Notes: generated by a model not told the origin, from the sequence alone. A stretch of 64,000 nt of DNA from Macrosoma leucophasiata (GCA_036365455.1 JAWQUS010000022.1:1426001-1490000), one strand, 5' to 3'. Counted from the first letter of the stretch, positions 18,604 through 29,736 are shown. Translations and numbers: made by a program.

Positions 18604-18780
18604 TCAAAATGCTGATGTATTGGCACCCCTGAGACCTTAGTGGTTGTCACTGTGTTAGTTATTACGGGGTCATACATTACCATCTAACCGGAACACGATA
18701 GTGCTGAACACTAGGTACCATTTGGCGGCAGATAGATTAGGTAATGCGGTGGTGCCTACGCCCTCGAGCTCCTACACTGG
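18604..18780 (-). mobile_element. Rep-A2 (left arm)
   Basis: Minus strand 'caaaatgctgatgtattggc' to 'ctacgccctcgagctccta'. Confidence 0.8.
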
Positions 18781-18810
18781 ATATTTACTATTTTACTTTA
18801 CACTTTACTG

Positions 18811-19045
18811 GTGGTAGAGCTCCAGTGACACCATAGGTAGACACCACCGCATTACCTAATATACTTACTGCTAAATGGTAGAATTTAGCACTATCGTGTT
18901 TCGGTGAGGTGGTAATTTAAGGCCCTGTTGGAGGCCCCGACAGGAGCGGTAACGACAATTTTGACCTTGATCTTTGTGTGGGTGTCTATAGGCTACAGTC
19001 ATCACAGCATGCTTCCTTACCACTTCCATTACCTACATAAAAAAA
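18811..19045 (+). mobile_element. Rep-A (left arm), diverged
   Basis: 'actggtggtagagctccagt' then 'gacaccataggtagacacc' to 'ccacttccattacctacat'. Confidence 0.8.
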
Positions 19046-19185
19046 TACAATATTAAATGGTACTTTACGTCTGTAATGCCTGAAGGGGTAGACAGAGGTA
19101 GACAGTTACATTTAGTCCCAAGTCTTGATTGACGATCCAGTTGACTGTGCACAGACTATCCTAAGACTCCGAAATAATCCCTATT

Positions 19186-19365
19186 TTTTTTCAAAAATTA
19201 AAAAATCGTTTTTTCATTGACTTATATGTATATATGACTTACATGGTTGAAAATGATAAAATCGTTTGAATTAAATGTGGTTGTAACTCTAAAATATATT
19301 CTTGAATAAATAAATTGTATTCTACGGATTCTTCTTTAATTCACCCATTTTTTGAAGAAACATCT
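19186..19365 (+). mobile_element. MITE-N fragment
   Basis: 'gaaaatgataaaatcgtttg' and 'ggttgtaactctaaaatata' match MITE-N. The end 'tgaagaaacatctcg' lacks the terminal repeat. It lies in the spacer of the inverted duplication. Confidence 0.65.
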
Positions 19366-19581
19366 CGTTTAACACTTTTTGAATTTCCTTCTTACATCAG
19401 TTCTTGAGATAAATGCAGGATAAATAGAAACTCGATAATATTATATAAACACTGAAATTCCGGTTGCAATGGCGTCGCATGTAATACATATTTGATTTTC
19501 TGATTTACGAGTATAAGGTTATTCCGATTTCAATTACCTACGGAACTGCGAAAGAATGTTTCAGTGTTTTTACAGGTAGTA

Positions 19582-19727
19582 GAGTTTTTTTTTAAAGTAA
19601 TGGAAGTGGCAAACAAGTATGCAGTTCACATTGATGTTAAGTGATGACTGCAGCCTATAGACAGACACCCACACAAATACCAAGGTCAAAATGCAGATGC
19701 GTTACTACTCCTGAGGCCTAAGGTGTT
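19582..19727 (-). mobile_element. Rep-A 3' half
   Basis: Minus strand, cut at 'cctaaggtgttattttttt', where the next Rep-A begins. Confidence 0.82.
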
Positions 19728-20008
19728 ATTTTTTTATGTATTGAAAGTGGCAAACATGCAGGCAGTTCACATTGATGTTAAGTGATGACTGCAGCCTATA
19801 GACACCCACACAAAAAACAAGGTCAAAATGCAGATGCGTTACCACTCCTGAGGCCTAAGGAGTTATGTCTCTGTGCCGGAAATTACAGGACCGTTCATTA
19901 CCACCTGACCGGAACACGATAGTGCTGAACACTAACATTTAGCGGCAAGTATATTAGGTAATGCGGTGGTGCCTACCTGTGTTGTCACTGGAGCTCTACC
20001 ACCAGTAA
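19728..20008 (-). mobile_element. Rep-A, full-length (right arm)
   Basis: Minus strand 'tttttatgtattgaaagtgg' to 'actggagctctaccaccagt'. Confidence 0.85.
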
Positions 20009-20039
20009 AGTGTAAAGTAAAATAGTAAATATCCAGTGT

Positions 20040-20425
20040 AGGAGCTCGAGGGCGTAGGCACCACCGCATTACCTAATCTATCTGCCGCCGAATGGTACCT
20101 AGTGTTCAGCACTATCGTGTACCGGTTAGATGGTAATGTATGACCCCGTAATAACTAACACAGTGACAACCACTAAGGTCTCAGGGGTGCCAATACATCA
20201 GCATTTTGATCTCTGGTTTGAGTAGATGTTAATAGGCTGCAGTCATCACTTAGCATCAAGGTGAACTGCATGCTTGTGCATGCCACCCCTGAGATCTTAG
20301 TTGTTATGTCTCTGTGATAGTTATTACGGGGCCGTACATTACCATCTAACCGGAACACGACAGTGCTGAACACTACCACTTAGCAGCAGATAGATTAGGT
20401 GATGCACTGGTGCATACAATCCCGA
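20040..20425. mobile_element. Rep-A2 (+) followed by Rep-A2 (-)
   Basis: 20040-20279 is plus-strand ('gctcgagggcgtaggcacca' to 'gtgaactgcatgcttg'). 20283-20425 is minus-strand ('ccacccctgagatcttagtt' to 'gcatacaatcccgagc'). Confidence 0.78.
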
Positions 20426-20436
20426 GCTAAATCCAA

Positions 20437-20712
20437 TCTGGTGGTAGAGCTCGCGGGCGTTGGCACCACCACATTACCTGATTTACTTGCCGCTAAATGG
20501 TAGTGTTCAGCACTATCGTGTTCCGGTCAGGTGGTAATGTACGGCCCTGTAATTTCCGGCACAGAGGCATAACACCTTAGGCCTCAGGAGTGGTAACGCA
20601 TTTGCATTTTGACCTTGGTCTTTGTGTGGGTGTCTATAGGCTGCAGTCATCACTTAACATCAATGTGAACTGCATGCTTGTTGCCACTTCAATTACATAA
20701 AAAAAAAAAAAA
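20437..20712 (+). mobile_element. Rep-A, full-length
   Basis: 'ctggtggtagagctcgcgg' (short deletion near the 5' end) to an A-run of 14. Confidence 0.88.
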
Positions 20713-21141
20713 TTGTAGCTCGACCACAATTAAAAGTGATTCAATACAATTTCATCTCGTGTACAGGATGAAATTAAAGATGAAGTATAAGTTAAATGCT
20801 CCATACAAATTTCCACCCCCTATTTAGGAGGATCGGGATAATATAAGGAGACAAAAAGTAGCCTATGTTCTTTCTCAAAGTCAACTCTATCTCTGTACCA
20901 AATTTCATCAAAATCGGTTCACTCGTTTGGACGTGAAAAGGTAATATACAGACAGACAGAGTTACTTTCACATTTTTAATATTAGTAGGGATTTCGCTAG
21001 TTCGAAAGAAAGTAAGAACGCGTATATATAATAGGTACAGTAAAAAAAATAATAAAATGCGTAATAATATTAACGAGTCTTGTACAATATGCATAAAATT
21101 TCTATAATAAAGCATTGCGTATGTTAATCTATACATCTATA
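20713..21141. other. Probable old repeat, unassigned
   Basis: 'accaaatttcatcaaaatcg' and 'acagacagacagagttactt' are phrases common in lepidopteran dispersed repeats. The boundaries are not visible. Confidence 0.45.
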
Positions 21142-22008
21142 CAAGTAAATAAAATTGGAGTGTCTGTTTGTAATATAAAAATAATTGCTCTTTCTCAATG
21201 CATATTTTGTATGTATACACGACACATATACCAAAACAACAGTTTATACAATTTTTGTCTGTGTGACTGTCTGTCTGTTTGTTGGGGCTAATCTCGGGAA
21301 CGCTTGGACCGATTTTACTGGCAGATAGCTTATGTCATAGAGCAACACGGGCCACCGGCCGGCGGACTGGACGGGAGTAGCTATAGCGTTTATTACCGAT
21401 GCAAAACAGTCTGTCATTTTTTGCGGGGGGAAATGCGTGCGACACACACGCACACTACAAAAATCGTCTATTACTACGAAACTCACATCTTGTCTTTAAC
21501 AAAATACAGAAATAATTTCACGCACACATTTAAACGTCTAGGCGACAGGTATAGGCCTATATAGGCTTGTACTTTGACAGAGGGGAAAGCCCGCATATGG
21601 CTACTCCCCTCCGGTGTTGCTCTATGGCTTATGTAATATGGCTTATGAAACACCAGGGTCCCAGATGAAAATCAGCGTCAAGTCGATTGATGTGATCGAC
21701 TTGACATGAAGCTGATCTGGGCTCCCATTTGGACCAGCCGTGAGACTTAATCTCTTTTTTTTTTCTTTTTTTAATTGTTATTGTTTTTGCTTTTTGCTTT
21801 TTGTTTAATTGTACCACAATCGTCTTGCAATTTGTATCGTCATGTCTCTGTGCTGTCCAAATAAATGTTTTCTTTTCTTTTCTTTTTCTTCTTTAATATG
21901 GAGTCACTGAGGCTACTTTCATACTAGCTGCGCCCACGAATTTGTCCGGGTAGATACTGAACAATCATAAATTCTCACACAGACGGAGTCGTGGGCAGAG
22001 CTAGTAAT
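21142..22008 (+). mobile_element. Repeat AA hosting MITE-E and a LINE tail
   Basis: 'ttggagtgtctgtttgtaat' to 'gtcgtgggcagagctagta'. MITE-E lies at 21336-21626. A LINE 3' end (about 21642-21895, ending 'aataaatgttttcttttct') is bounded by TAATATGG repeats. Confidence 0.72.
21336..21626 (+). mobile_element. MITE-E, full-length, 8-bp TSD
   Basis: TIRs begin CATAGAGCAACAC and end GTTGCTCTATG. Perfect 8-bp direct repeats GCTTATGT at 21328-21335 and 21627-21634 fit hAT-type transposition. There is no coding capacity. It is nested in repeat AA. Confidence 0.9.
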
Positions 22009-22117
22009 TAAACAATTTGACGGTGAATTATGTTAATGGAGTTGAATAATGCACTGGTATTCTTTTAGAAGTCGCAAGCGTCCGATTTTTGTAGATATGT
22101 CACTTTTATTTTGTTTT

Positions 22118-22407
22118 TTTTTTTTTATGTTATGGCAGTGGCAAACAAGCATGCAGTTCACATTGATGTTAAGTGATGACTGCAGCCTATAGACACCGAC
22201 ACAAAGACCAAGGTCAAAATGCAGATGCGTTGCCACTCCTGAGGCCTAAGGTGTTATGCTTCTGTGCCGGAAATTACAGGGCCGTACATTACCACCTGAC
22301 CGGAACACGATAATGCTGAACACTACCATTTAGCGGCAAGTATATTAGGTAATGCGGTGGTGCCTACGCCCGAGAGCTCCGTCACTGGAGCTCTACCACC
22401 AGTAAAA
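22118..22407 (-). mobile_element. Rep-A, full-length
   Basis: Minus strand from the T-run to 'ggagctctaccaccagtaaa'. Confidence 0.9.
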
Positions 22408-22424
22408 TGGTATGGTTGCATGTA

Positions 22425-22805
22425 GTGGTAGTGGCAAACAAATAAAATAATAATAAAATACGCTAACACTCACAGCCCCACAGTAGGTACAAACCTGTGT
22501 CGTGGGTGCCGTTGTACACATACAACACATACACAAACACCCAAATATCTGTAGGCCATACAAATATTTGTCCCGGTGCGGGGATCGAACCCGCGACCCT
22601 TCGAATAAAACAATGGTTTCACACCGCTGGACTAACCGGGTCGTCACAAAACACGTCAAAATAAACAAGCATTCAGTTTACATTGATATTAAGTGATGAC
22701 TGCAGCCTAGAGACACAAAGACCAAGGTCAAAATGCAGATGCGTTACCACTCCTGAGGCCTAAGTTGTTATGCCTCTGTGCCGGAAATTACAGAGCCGTA
22801 CATTA
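22425..22805 (-). mobile_element. Rep-A split by SINE-C
   Basis: 'gtagtggcaaacaa' on the left, then 'acaagcattcagtttacatt' to 'aaattacagagccgtacatt' on the right. Confidence 0.78.
22450..22655 (-). mobile_element. SINE-C inserted in Rep-A
   Basis: Minus strand, 'gtgcggggatcgaacccg' (box B) and 'ctggactaaccgggtcgtc' (head). Rep-A sequence continues from 'gtggcaaacaa' on the left to 'acaagcattcag' on the right. Confidence 0.85.
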
Positions 22806-22885
22806 AACGTCACTTTTTTATTCTAAGTACCATCCGATAACTGAACGAATTTGGTATTCGAAACTACAGGTATATGGTATTTTCT

Positions 22886-23150
22886 ACTGGTGGTAGAGTT
22901 CTAGTGTAGTTCTCGAGGGCGTAGGCACCACCGCATTACCTAATTTATCTGTCGCTAAATGGTAGTGTTCAGCACTATCGTGTTCCGGTTAGATGGTAAT
23001 GTATGGCCCCGTAAGAACTATCACAGAGACATAACAACTTTGGTCTCAGAGGTGGCAACGCATCTGCATTTTGACCTCTGAACTTTGGTGGGTGTCTGGG
23101 TCAGTCATCACTTAACATCAATGTGAACTGCAGGCTTGTTTGCTACAATC
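22886..23150 (+). mobile_element. Rep-A2
   Basis: 'actggtggtagagttctagt' to 'gtgaactgcaggcttgtttg', without an A-run. Confidence 0.82.
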
Positions 23151-23211
23151 ATTTAATTAAGTGATCCTGTAAGTGTTTCGTTTTGTCCTTTCGAGGTACA
23201 GACTGAACCAT

Positions 23212-23325
23212 AGAGCAACACGGGCAACCGGCCGCGGCGGTCCGGAGGGGAGTAGCCATAGGGTTTGCTACCGATGTAAAACAGTCTGTAATTTTTTGCG
23301 GGGGGAAATGCGTGCGAGACACGAC
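23212..23325 (+). mobile_element. MITE-E left half
   Basis: 'catagagcaacacgggcaac' to 'gaaatgcgtgcgagacacg'. Confidence 0.8.
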
Positions 23326-24006
23326 AATTAAAAAAAAAAACCGCCTTTAAAAAAAAATTCGAAACTGAATAGAAAAAAAACACTAAAAAATCATCCAAAT
23401 CGGTACATGCGTTATCAAATTATCGCTGAAGAAACATTTAAAAAAAATTCCGGACGAATTGAGAACTTCCTCCTTTTTCGAAGTCGGTTAGTAATTTTAA
23501 TTCGATAACCTTTTAACTTTAAACCTAGACATATCGCTGCACTTTTATAGACGTCCACGGACATACAAATTAACCTTCAAATATTTTATTGAACTCATAT
23601 AAATGTCTTTCTTATCGAAATAAACAATTCGCTGTCATCTTTGTTCTGAAGATTTATATTTTATACGTCAACTGTATGTGGGTCAAAGGGCAAATGGGTG
23701 GCCTTGTCTCGAAAGTTGCATTTTTTAGTAGTGATGCGATATATCGATATGACAATATCGATATCAATATTTAATATTTATATAATAAATAAATAACAGT
23801 GTACTTAAAAAGATTTGACACATATTTTACACAGGTTACAATAAGACATTGTACAAAGGGAATTGTTGAATACCTGATACCCAAGATAAGATTAAACTTG
23901 TGTTATGGGTACCAGGGCTCTCAAACTTTACTTAATACATTGTTTTTTTACGGTTTAATGTCGGTGTATCTAGTGTACGACAATTTAGGAAAGGAAAAAA
24001 ACATTA
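23326..24006. other. Unassigned sequence
   Basis: AT-rich. Contains the near-palindrome 'gatatatcgatatgacaata' near 23735. No gene signal. Confidence 0.5.
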
Positions 24007-24306
24007 ATACTAATTTTACTGGTGGTAGAGCTTCAGTGACGGAGCTCGCGGGCGTAGGCACCACCGCATTACCTAATATACTTGCCGCTAAATGGTAGTG
24101 TTCAGCACTATCGTGTTCCGGTCAGGTGGTAATGTACGGCCTTGTAATTTCCGGTACAGAGGCATAACACCTTAGGCCTCAGGCGTGGTAACGCATCTGC
24201 ATTTTGACCTTGGTCTTCATGTGGGTGTCTGTAGGCTGCAGTCATCACTTAACATCAATGTGGACTGCATGCTTGTTAGCCAAGCCCATTACATAAAAAA
24301 ATAATA
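24007..24306 (+). mobile_element. Rep-A, full-length
   Basis: 'actggtggtagagcttcagt' to 'agcccattacataaaaaa', then (AAT)n. Confidence 0.88.
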
Positions 24307-24818
24307 ATAATAATTGGACACAACAACAAGACACATACTTAAAAACAGACATAAAACGTAGCTAACAAACAACAAATTTTCTAAAATTATAAGGTACAAA
24401 CCTACATGTAATATGTAGGCTTGTACCTTATCAAAAAGGTCGAAAAGGTGTCCTGTTCAGCAAATGTCAGGTAACTTCATTTAACATTATAGGCACTAAA
24501 ATCTCAAATAATACAAATCAAATAATCAGACTTGGTAAAGATTACAGATGTGAATATTAAACTACGTCAGAAAGAAAACTATTGTGTGTGTGTGTGTAAG
24601 AGTACTGTGAGTTGTAGCAGATTCTCCGTATCACTATATGTAATGAGCCATTTTTCACCACTTTTGTACATTGGAATCTCGTCAAAGGATAAATTTTACA
24701 GTATTTATTGGCTAAATTGTAAAGATGGCATCCTATAACGTTATGATTCCGTGCAGCTAAGACGCCCTTAAATAATTATGAAGTAGCATAGCATACAGAT
24801 CACATTGCATTTCACACA
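24307..24818. other. Unassigned sequence with short palindrome
   Basis: 'ataaggtacaaacctacatg' at about 24390 pairs with 'tgtaggcttgtaccttat'. It then shares ~30 bases ('gtgtcctgttcagcaaatgt') with 60048-60080. Confidence 0.5.
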
Positions 24819-24826
24819 CACATACC

Positions 24827-25038
24827 ACAGTACAAATGTGAACAGTATGGAAACTACGTACAAAACGTTCGAAACGGCATACTCACACAAACATGCGCAT
24901 CGATGCTCGAGTACCGAGTGACTTGCTACTGCAGCACCGTGAGAACCGCTTAGGGGACTCGTCGATGCGCATGTTTGTGTGAGTGTGCCGTTTCAAGGTT
25001 TTGTACGTAGTTTCTATACTGTTAATATGTGTACTGTG
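24827..25038. mobile_element. MITE-G, full-length, perfect 8-bp TSD
   Basis: Flanked by CACATACC at 24819-24826 and 25039-25046. It folds almost completely on itself around 'ctgcagcaccgtgagaacc'. Confidence 0.92.
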
Positions 25039-25046
25039 CACATACC

Positions 25047-25809
25047 GTGCGTGGTGACGGTGAGGGGAACGGTACGCTTGTGAGCGTATGATATGCAGCA
25101 TCTCAGCAATTCATACCTACGCACAGCATTCACCTTTGACTAATATAAGCTGTCAGCTGTTGTTGTCAGGGTTAAAACGCATACAATTTGAATAAAAGTT
25201 TGATTCGAAATACTTTCAAGAGTTGGCAGTGCATTTGCATTTTGACTTCCAGTTTTGTACACAGATGTCTACATATATATGCTCCAGTATTAAATTTTTA
25301 TTTAAGTGAATAGTTTGCTTCATAATGCATCTTTGACAGTTTTATTTGGCCCTAAGGTTGACTGGTAGAGAATACTAGGTATTAAGTCCGCCTTATGTAC
25401 ATTATTTATGTGCAAAAAGTTTAAATCAATAAATACTTCATAAATAAAAAATACGTTGACAAAAATATATATCGATAGAATTTTACATCGACACACCACA
25501 ACACTAAAACGCATCTCGTGTTAACATTGAACCACTCACCGGAACTCGGTTATTACAATAATGTCATTAAACGATATATTGCTGTACTTAAATAGTGATG
25601 TGTGCAGCTTCGATAAAAAATTCGGTCAAGTTCGAGTTGACATCTTAATTAAATGGTTGCCATTTTGAATAGTAGAATTGCGCTGTTAATTGTAAGTCTG
25701 CCTTATAATTTGTTTGTTTCTCAGAAACACACGAAACTTAATGATAGCACGTCTTGATTTCCTTGATGGGTTTCAGAGGGCCAATACCTCGTAATAACTG
25801 GCACAGAAC
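25047..25809. other. Unassigned sequence
   Basis: No repeat family or gene recognised. Short ORFs only. Confidence 0.5.
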
Positions 25810-25890
25810 TCAAACTCAAATATTTTATTTCAAATTGGTCTACAAGGACACTTTTGCATTGTCAGTTTACAAGCTTACTATAGCGAATGA
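25810..25890 (-). mobile_element. LINE tail fragment with (AACTCAA) repeats
   Basis: 'actcaaactcaaatatttta' then 'tttcaaattggtctacaagg' is the 3' end of a LINE-Rb-like element. A similar end is seen at 58018-58068 on the + strand. Confidence 0.55.
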
Positions 25891-25923
25891 CTTAAAATAA
25901 TTATTATTATTCTTTAAAAAAAA

Positions 25924-26234
25924 CGTAACTTCACGCCTCCAATCCCCGAAGTGGTAGGCAGAGGTAAATGCATGCATTCAAGCATACATGCAAACACCCA
26001 CGATTCGCCGGTTACGTTTTGGCCCATGTGACAGGTGGCGAGACTGTTGACATCTCCGGGCACATTGCCAAACTTCGAGGTACTGGGAAAATTCCAGAAA
26101 ATGGAAAAATCCCTATAGAACCAGAGATAAAGGACTTTACATCATTATCTCTGATAACCCCCTACCCGGGAATCAAACCCAGGACCTCAGCGTAGTAGTA
26201 GTGGCCTGCTACCACTAGGCTACCGAGGCAGTTA
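25924..26234 (-). mobile_element. SINE-B, full-length
   Basis: Minus strand, from 'cgtaacttcacgcctccaat' to 'ctaggctaccgaggcagtt'. Both Pol III boxes are readable. Confidence 0.9.
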
Positions 26235-26362
26235 ATTTAGAAGTTATTCAATATGTATTTATAATAACGAAATTAAAATATAATAAAATTAAGATAAGAG
26301 ATATAACAACTAAGATCACAGAGGTGGCAACGCTGCATTTTGAACAGGGACGTTATGTAAAT

Positions 26363-26783
26363 AAAAGGAGATGTTGCGAGATCGGCTCTAGTTCGTACAC
26401 GTCCTCAAAAAATGGGTAAATTAAGTAGAATCCGAAAAAAATACAATTAATTTGTTCAAGACTATATTTTAGAGTTACAACCACATTTATTTTTTTATAT
26501 TTTTTACACAGCCCCACAGTAGGTATAAACCTGTGTCGTGGCTGCCGTACACATACAATACATACACAAACACCCAGACCCGAAACAAATATCTGTAGGC
26601 CATATAAATATTTGTCCCAGTGCGAGGATCGAACCCGCGACCCTTCGAATCAAACGGTCATCTCACACCGCTACCAACCGGGTCGTCATTCAAAATTCAA
26701 ATGATTTTATCATTTTCAACCATGTTCAACATGGCGGCGATACAGCCGACGCTTGGGACCAAATTTTGATAGGCAACCTAGTG
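26363..26783. mobile_element. MITE-N left half hosting SINE-C
   Basis: 'aaaggagatgttgcgagatc' to 'agagttacaaccacattta', then SINE-C, then 'atgattttatcattttcaac' to 'gacgcttgggaccaaatttt'. Confidence 0.82.
26486..26690 (-). mobile_element. SINE-C inserted in MITE-N
   Basis: Minus strand, 'gaggatcgaacccgcgacc'. MITE-N pieces lie at 26363-26485 and 26691-26783. Confidence 0.86.
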
Positions 26784-26894
26784 GATATATATGCTCTAGA
26801 TTATTAAGTTGCGTAAAAATTAGGCTTGCAGCATATCTGGATGAACGAAATGATTCTGCAGTGGGATCATAACCAATTGGACCCATGTCTAACA

Positions 26895-27230
26895 AAGATT
26901 CGGGGTTGGACTACGTGCTGACGACAAACATACATACGAGAGAAGTTCCACCCACACGGACTGGACACCTGGCAGTGCTCAACGGTGCGGTTTTCACGTT
27001 CGTTCCTGCCCAGAACGTGTAAATTGTGGAACGAACTTCCCTCTGAGGTGTTCCCTCGGTGCTACAATATGGGCTTCTTCAAAAATGGCGTCAAAAGAGT
27101 CCTTCAGGGCTGGCAGCGCGTTGGCAACTCGCCTGGTGTTGCAAATGTTCATAGGCGACGGTGACCACTTTCCATCAGGTGGCCCGTTTGCTTGTCTGTC
27201 AATCTTAAGACATAAAAAAAAAAAAAAAAA
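26895..27230 (+). mobile_element. LINE-P 3' end
   Basis: Translates in pieces to the LINE-P C-terminus (WQCSTVRFSRSFLPR, then NELPSEVFPRCYNMGFFKNG, VLQGWQRVGNS, NVHRRR-stop), then 3' UTR and a 17-base A-run. Confidence 0.82.
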
Positions 27231-27368
27231 TGGCGTCAAAAGAGTCCTTCAGGGCTGGCAGCGCGTTGGCAACTCGCCTGGTGTTGCAAATGTTCATAGG
27301 CGACGGTGACCATTTTCCATCAGGTAGCCCGTTTGCTTGTCTGCCAACCTTCAGACATAAAAAAAAAT
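27231..27368 (+). repeat. Tandem duplicate of the LINE-P tail
   Basis: After the A-run the sequence restarts at 'tggcgtcaaaagagtccttc' and repeats the last ~140 bases of the preceding LINE-P, ending in a second A-rich tail with few differences. Confidence 0.88.
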
Positions 27369-27374
27369 AAAAAA

Positions 27375-27567
27375 AAACTGGTTGCCTGTAAAGTCGGTTT
27401 TACGGGCGAAGATTTTACGTGACAACGTCTTTTTCTCGGTAGAAAGGCATTCGCCGGTCCGGCAGGCCTCTCTCTCGTTCGGTGACTCATCGTTACGTTA
27501 CCGGGCGTTACACTTTTTCATGAGTGACTCCGAGCCGCAACCTAATTTAAGACGTTGTCACGTCAAA
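27375..27567 (+). mobile_element. MITE-I, single unit
   Basis: 'aaaactggttgcctgtaaag' to 'gacgttgtcacgtcaaaaa', one unit only. Confidence 0.9.
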
Positions 27568-27630
27568 AAAATAACAAAAATAGAAATGATACAATACATA
27601 CTCTTTATAATATTAGTTCTAACTAAAAGC

Positions 27631-27682
27631 CGCATTTCAAAGATTATGTCTGTATCTATACAGACATAATCTTTGAAATGCG
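27631..27682. repeat. Perfect 25-bp hairpin with 2-base loop
   Basis: 27631-27655 starts 'cgcatttcaaagattatgtc'; 27658-27682 is its exact complement. Confidence 0.92.
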
Positions 27683-27883
27683 TCTTTTTGACAGCAATCA
27701 AGCAAAAATAGTGAATACAATAACTAAAGGTCATACAGATCGCCATTGTTCATAAGATACGAGGTCAAGATCACTCAATTTTGTCACAACACAAGCACAA
27801 AGTGGTAACAAAAAATATTACGTGTTATGGAAAAAAATTGTGAATACAAAAACTTAATTTAGGTAAATAACTTTACGTAAACT

Positions 27884-28186
27884 GCCTCAGTAGCCTAGCG
27901 GTAGCAGGCCACTAATACTACGCTGGACGTCCTGGGTTCGATTCATTCGGCTATCAGAGATAACTGTTTAAAATCCTTTATCTCTGGTCCTTTTGGGATT
28001 TTCCCATTTTCTGGAAGTTTCCCAGTACCTCGGAGTTTGGTAATATGCCCGGAGATGCCAACAGGCTTTCCACTTGTTACAAGGGCCTAAAACGTAACCG
28101 GCGAATCGTGGGTGTTTGCATGTATGCTTGAATGCGTGCATTTACCTCTGCCTACCCCTTCGGGGATTACATGCGTGAAGTTACGT
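27884..28186 (+). mobile_element. SINE-B
   Basis: Head 'ctgcctcagtagcctagcgg' to tail 'gattacatgcgtgaagttac'. A small deletion sits just after box B. Confidence 0.88.
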
Positions 28187-28314
28187 TACTTAACTTTACG
28201 TGAAACGTTCGTAGCTTCACGATTGTAAATCTTTTATACAATGGTGGGCATAGAGAAATGTTGAATCCCTTCAAATACGCGCCATTCGTATTAATAACGA
28301 TCCAGGACTTCTTG

Positions 28315-28640
28315 ATAAAGAAAGAAAGAAAATATTTTTATTTCGAATAGATCTTTATAGATACTTTCAAAACATCAAGAAATCATAAATTACCTATAGC
28401 AATTAACCATTAAATTTAGTAAAAGCAAAAACATACATTAATAGTACATTAACATTAGTACTTAGTTAAAAAATAAATATCACAAAATTTTTCAAATCCT
28501 TCAATGATGATAAATGACGAAAAAGAAAAACTTATTCATCAAGATCAAAGTTATTCACTTAGCAGAGTTCCAAGTGCAGTCACTACTTAGAAGAACTCCG
28601 CTACCCAACAAACTCAGTAAGAGCTCTTTTAAATGAGAGC
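28315..28640 (-). mobile_element. LINE 3' UTR relic with (AAAG)n tail
   Basis: 'aagaaagaaagaaaat' at the left acts as the minus-strand tail. 'caaactcagtaagagctctt' and 'gcagagttccaagtgcagt' resemble the conserved 3' UTR block of LINE-Rb. It continues into unassigned sequence to about 28990. Confidence 0.45.
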
Positions 28641-29079
28641 TTAAATCTAGAACAGATTATCGTGAAAAATAATGTGAACGTCCATAGCATAGATGCAAAT
28701 AAACTCATAACTACTAAATGAAAAGTAGCTCCTGCAAACCAGAACAGACCAGTCTCCACCAACAGCAGCCGTTCACGTGTATGACGCATGTGACAGCCAT
28801 TGCCATCCTCGACCATTTGAGAGGGAAGTGAGCAACCCGCCACAAACTTTTTGATATGACACTCATCAAATTCATTACTGCGAAACTAAATTCAGTTCTC
28901 TCCAGCAATTAGTCCTATTGACAAAATCATCAGGCTCTGCACGAAGTACGAAGCACGGAATCACTTAGGAGCTGGCATAAAACAGAACACGGGGTTACTT
29001 ACCATTATTTTGACATAACCACATCCTGCTCGAAACAACCCTCCGGGTACAAGACATTGCTTAATATATTTTCCTACAA
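28641..29079. other. Unassigned, moderate GC
   Basis: Overlapping short minus-strand ORFs (to 80 codons) but no recognised motif. May be the upstream part of the LINE relic at 28315-28640. Confidence 0.4.
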
Positions 29080-29092
29080 TACAGTGTTTTTT

Positions 29093-29736
29093 TTTTTTTT
29101 TTTATTATTCTCCCTTTAAAGAGCTTGGTCGAGTTTTGGCGGGAACCTTGAAAGAGGCGTATGGTACTCTTATTTTATTTAATTTTCTTGGTGTATTTTT
29201 AAGTTATATTGAATAAAGTTGGTGGCATTTTGTTTGATATAAGTTTATTACAGTGCCCGTGTATAGTGAAATAGATTAACAGTGCGAAAACACGACCTTT
29301 CAGGTTGCCTCCAAAACTTCATTGTAAATGTTCTGGTAAAGTAGCCATCGCTTTACTCGAATAACTTGATTGTAACTCACTTAACTAACATATTATACTT
29401 GATAACTTATATTCTTGATACTTACATATTATACTTGATGACTATATTATACTAACTTTTACGATGCTTAAATAAATATGAAATATCGTTTTACTTGACA
29501 CTGGCAATATGCGTAATAGCGATGCCATAACAACAAGAAAAAAAAAAAAAAGAGCTTGGTCAAAGACCATGACGCTCTATACGTTCACATGAATTACATT
29601 CTTCATTAAAAAAAAATAATTAAACAACATTAGCTCATTGACAATTGATATAGTTGCAACAGTATTCTGGCGTCATCCGTAGTAGGATCTGCCAGGACAC
29701 TGTTGCAATGTCCTATTTCTAATGAAGCCCTGCGAT
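29093..29736 (-). mobile_element. A-tailed retroposon hosting Rep-M, 13-bp TSD
   Basis: AATACAGTGTTTT at 29080-29092 and 29737-29749 bounds a minus-strand element with poly(T) at the left. Without Rep-M it is ~210 bp ('aagaccatgacgctctatac' to 'ttctaatgaagccctgcga'). Confidence 0.8.
29131..29548 (+). mobile_element. Rep-M retroposon, 13-bp TSD
   Basis: 'gagttttggcgggaaccttg' to A-run, between perfect AAAGAGCTTGGTC repeats (29118-29130, 29549-29561). ~418 bp, poly(A), no clear Pol III boxes. It is inserted in another retroposon. Confidence 0.92.

Larger units (their letters stand above)
18604..20213. repeat. Large inverted duplication of Rep-A units
   Basis: The left arm (about 18604-19045) reads as the reverse complement of the right arm (about 19731-20213). 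Both contain a Rep-A2 and a Rep-A joined by the same unique linker, 'gatatttactattttacttt' on the left and its complement near 20015-20035. Both Rep-A copies share a deletion of 'ggagctcgcggg'. The spacer is about 685 bases. The shared linker shows duplication of a block, not independent insertions. Confidence 0.85.

Noticed and set aside
21629..21817. 62-codon lysine-rich ORF
   Set aside because: Reverse reading of a T-rich LINE tail.
28601..28908. Overlapping 80- and 64-codon minus-strand ORFs as a host gene
   Set aside because: No motif, no splice signals, next to a LINE 3' UTR relic.
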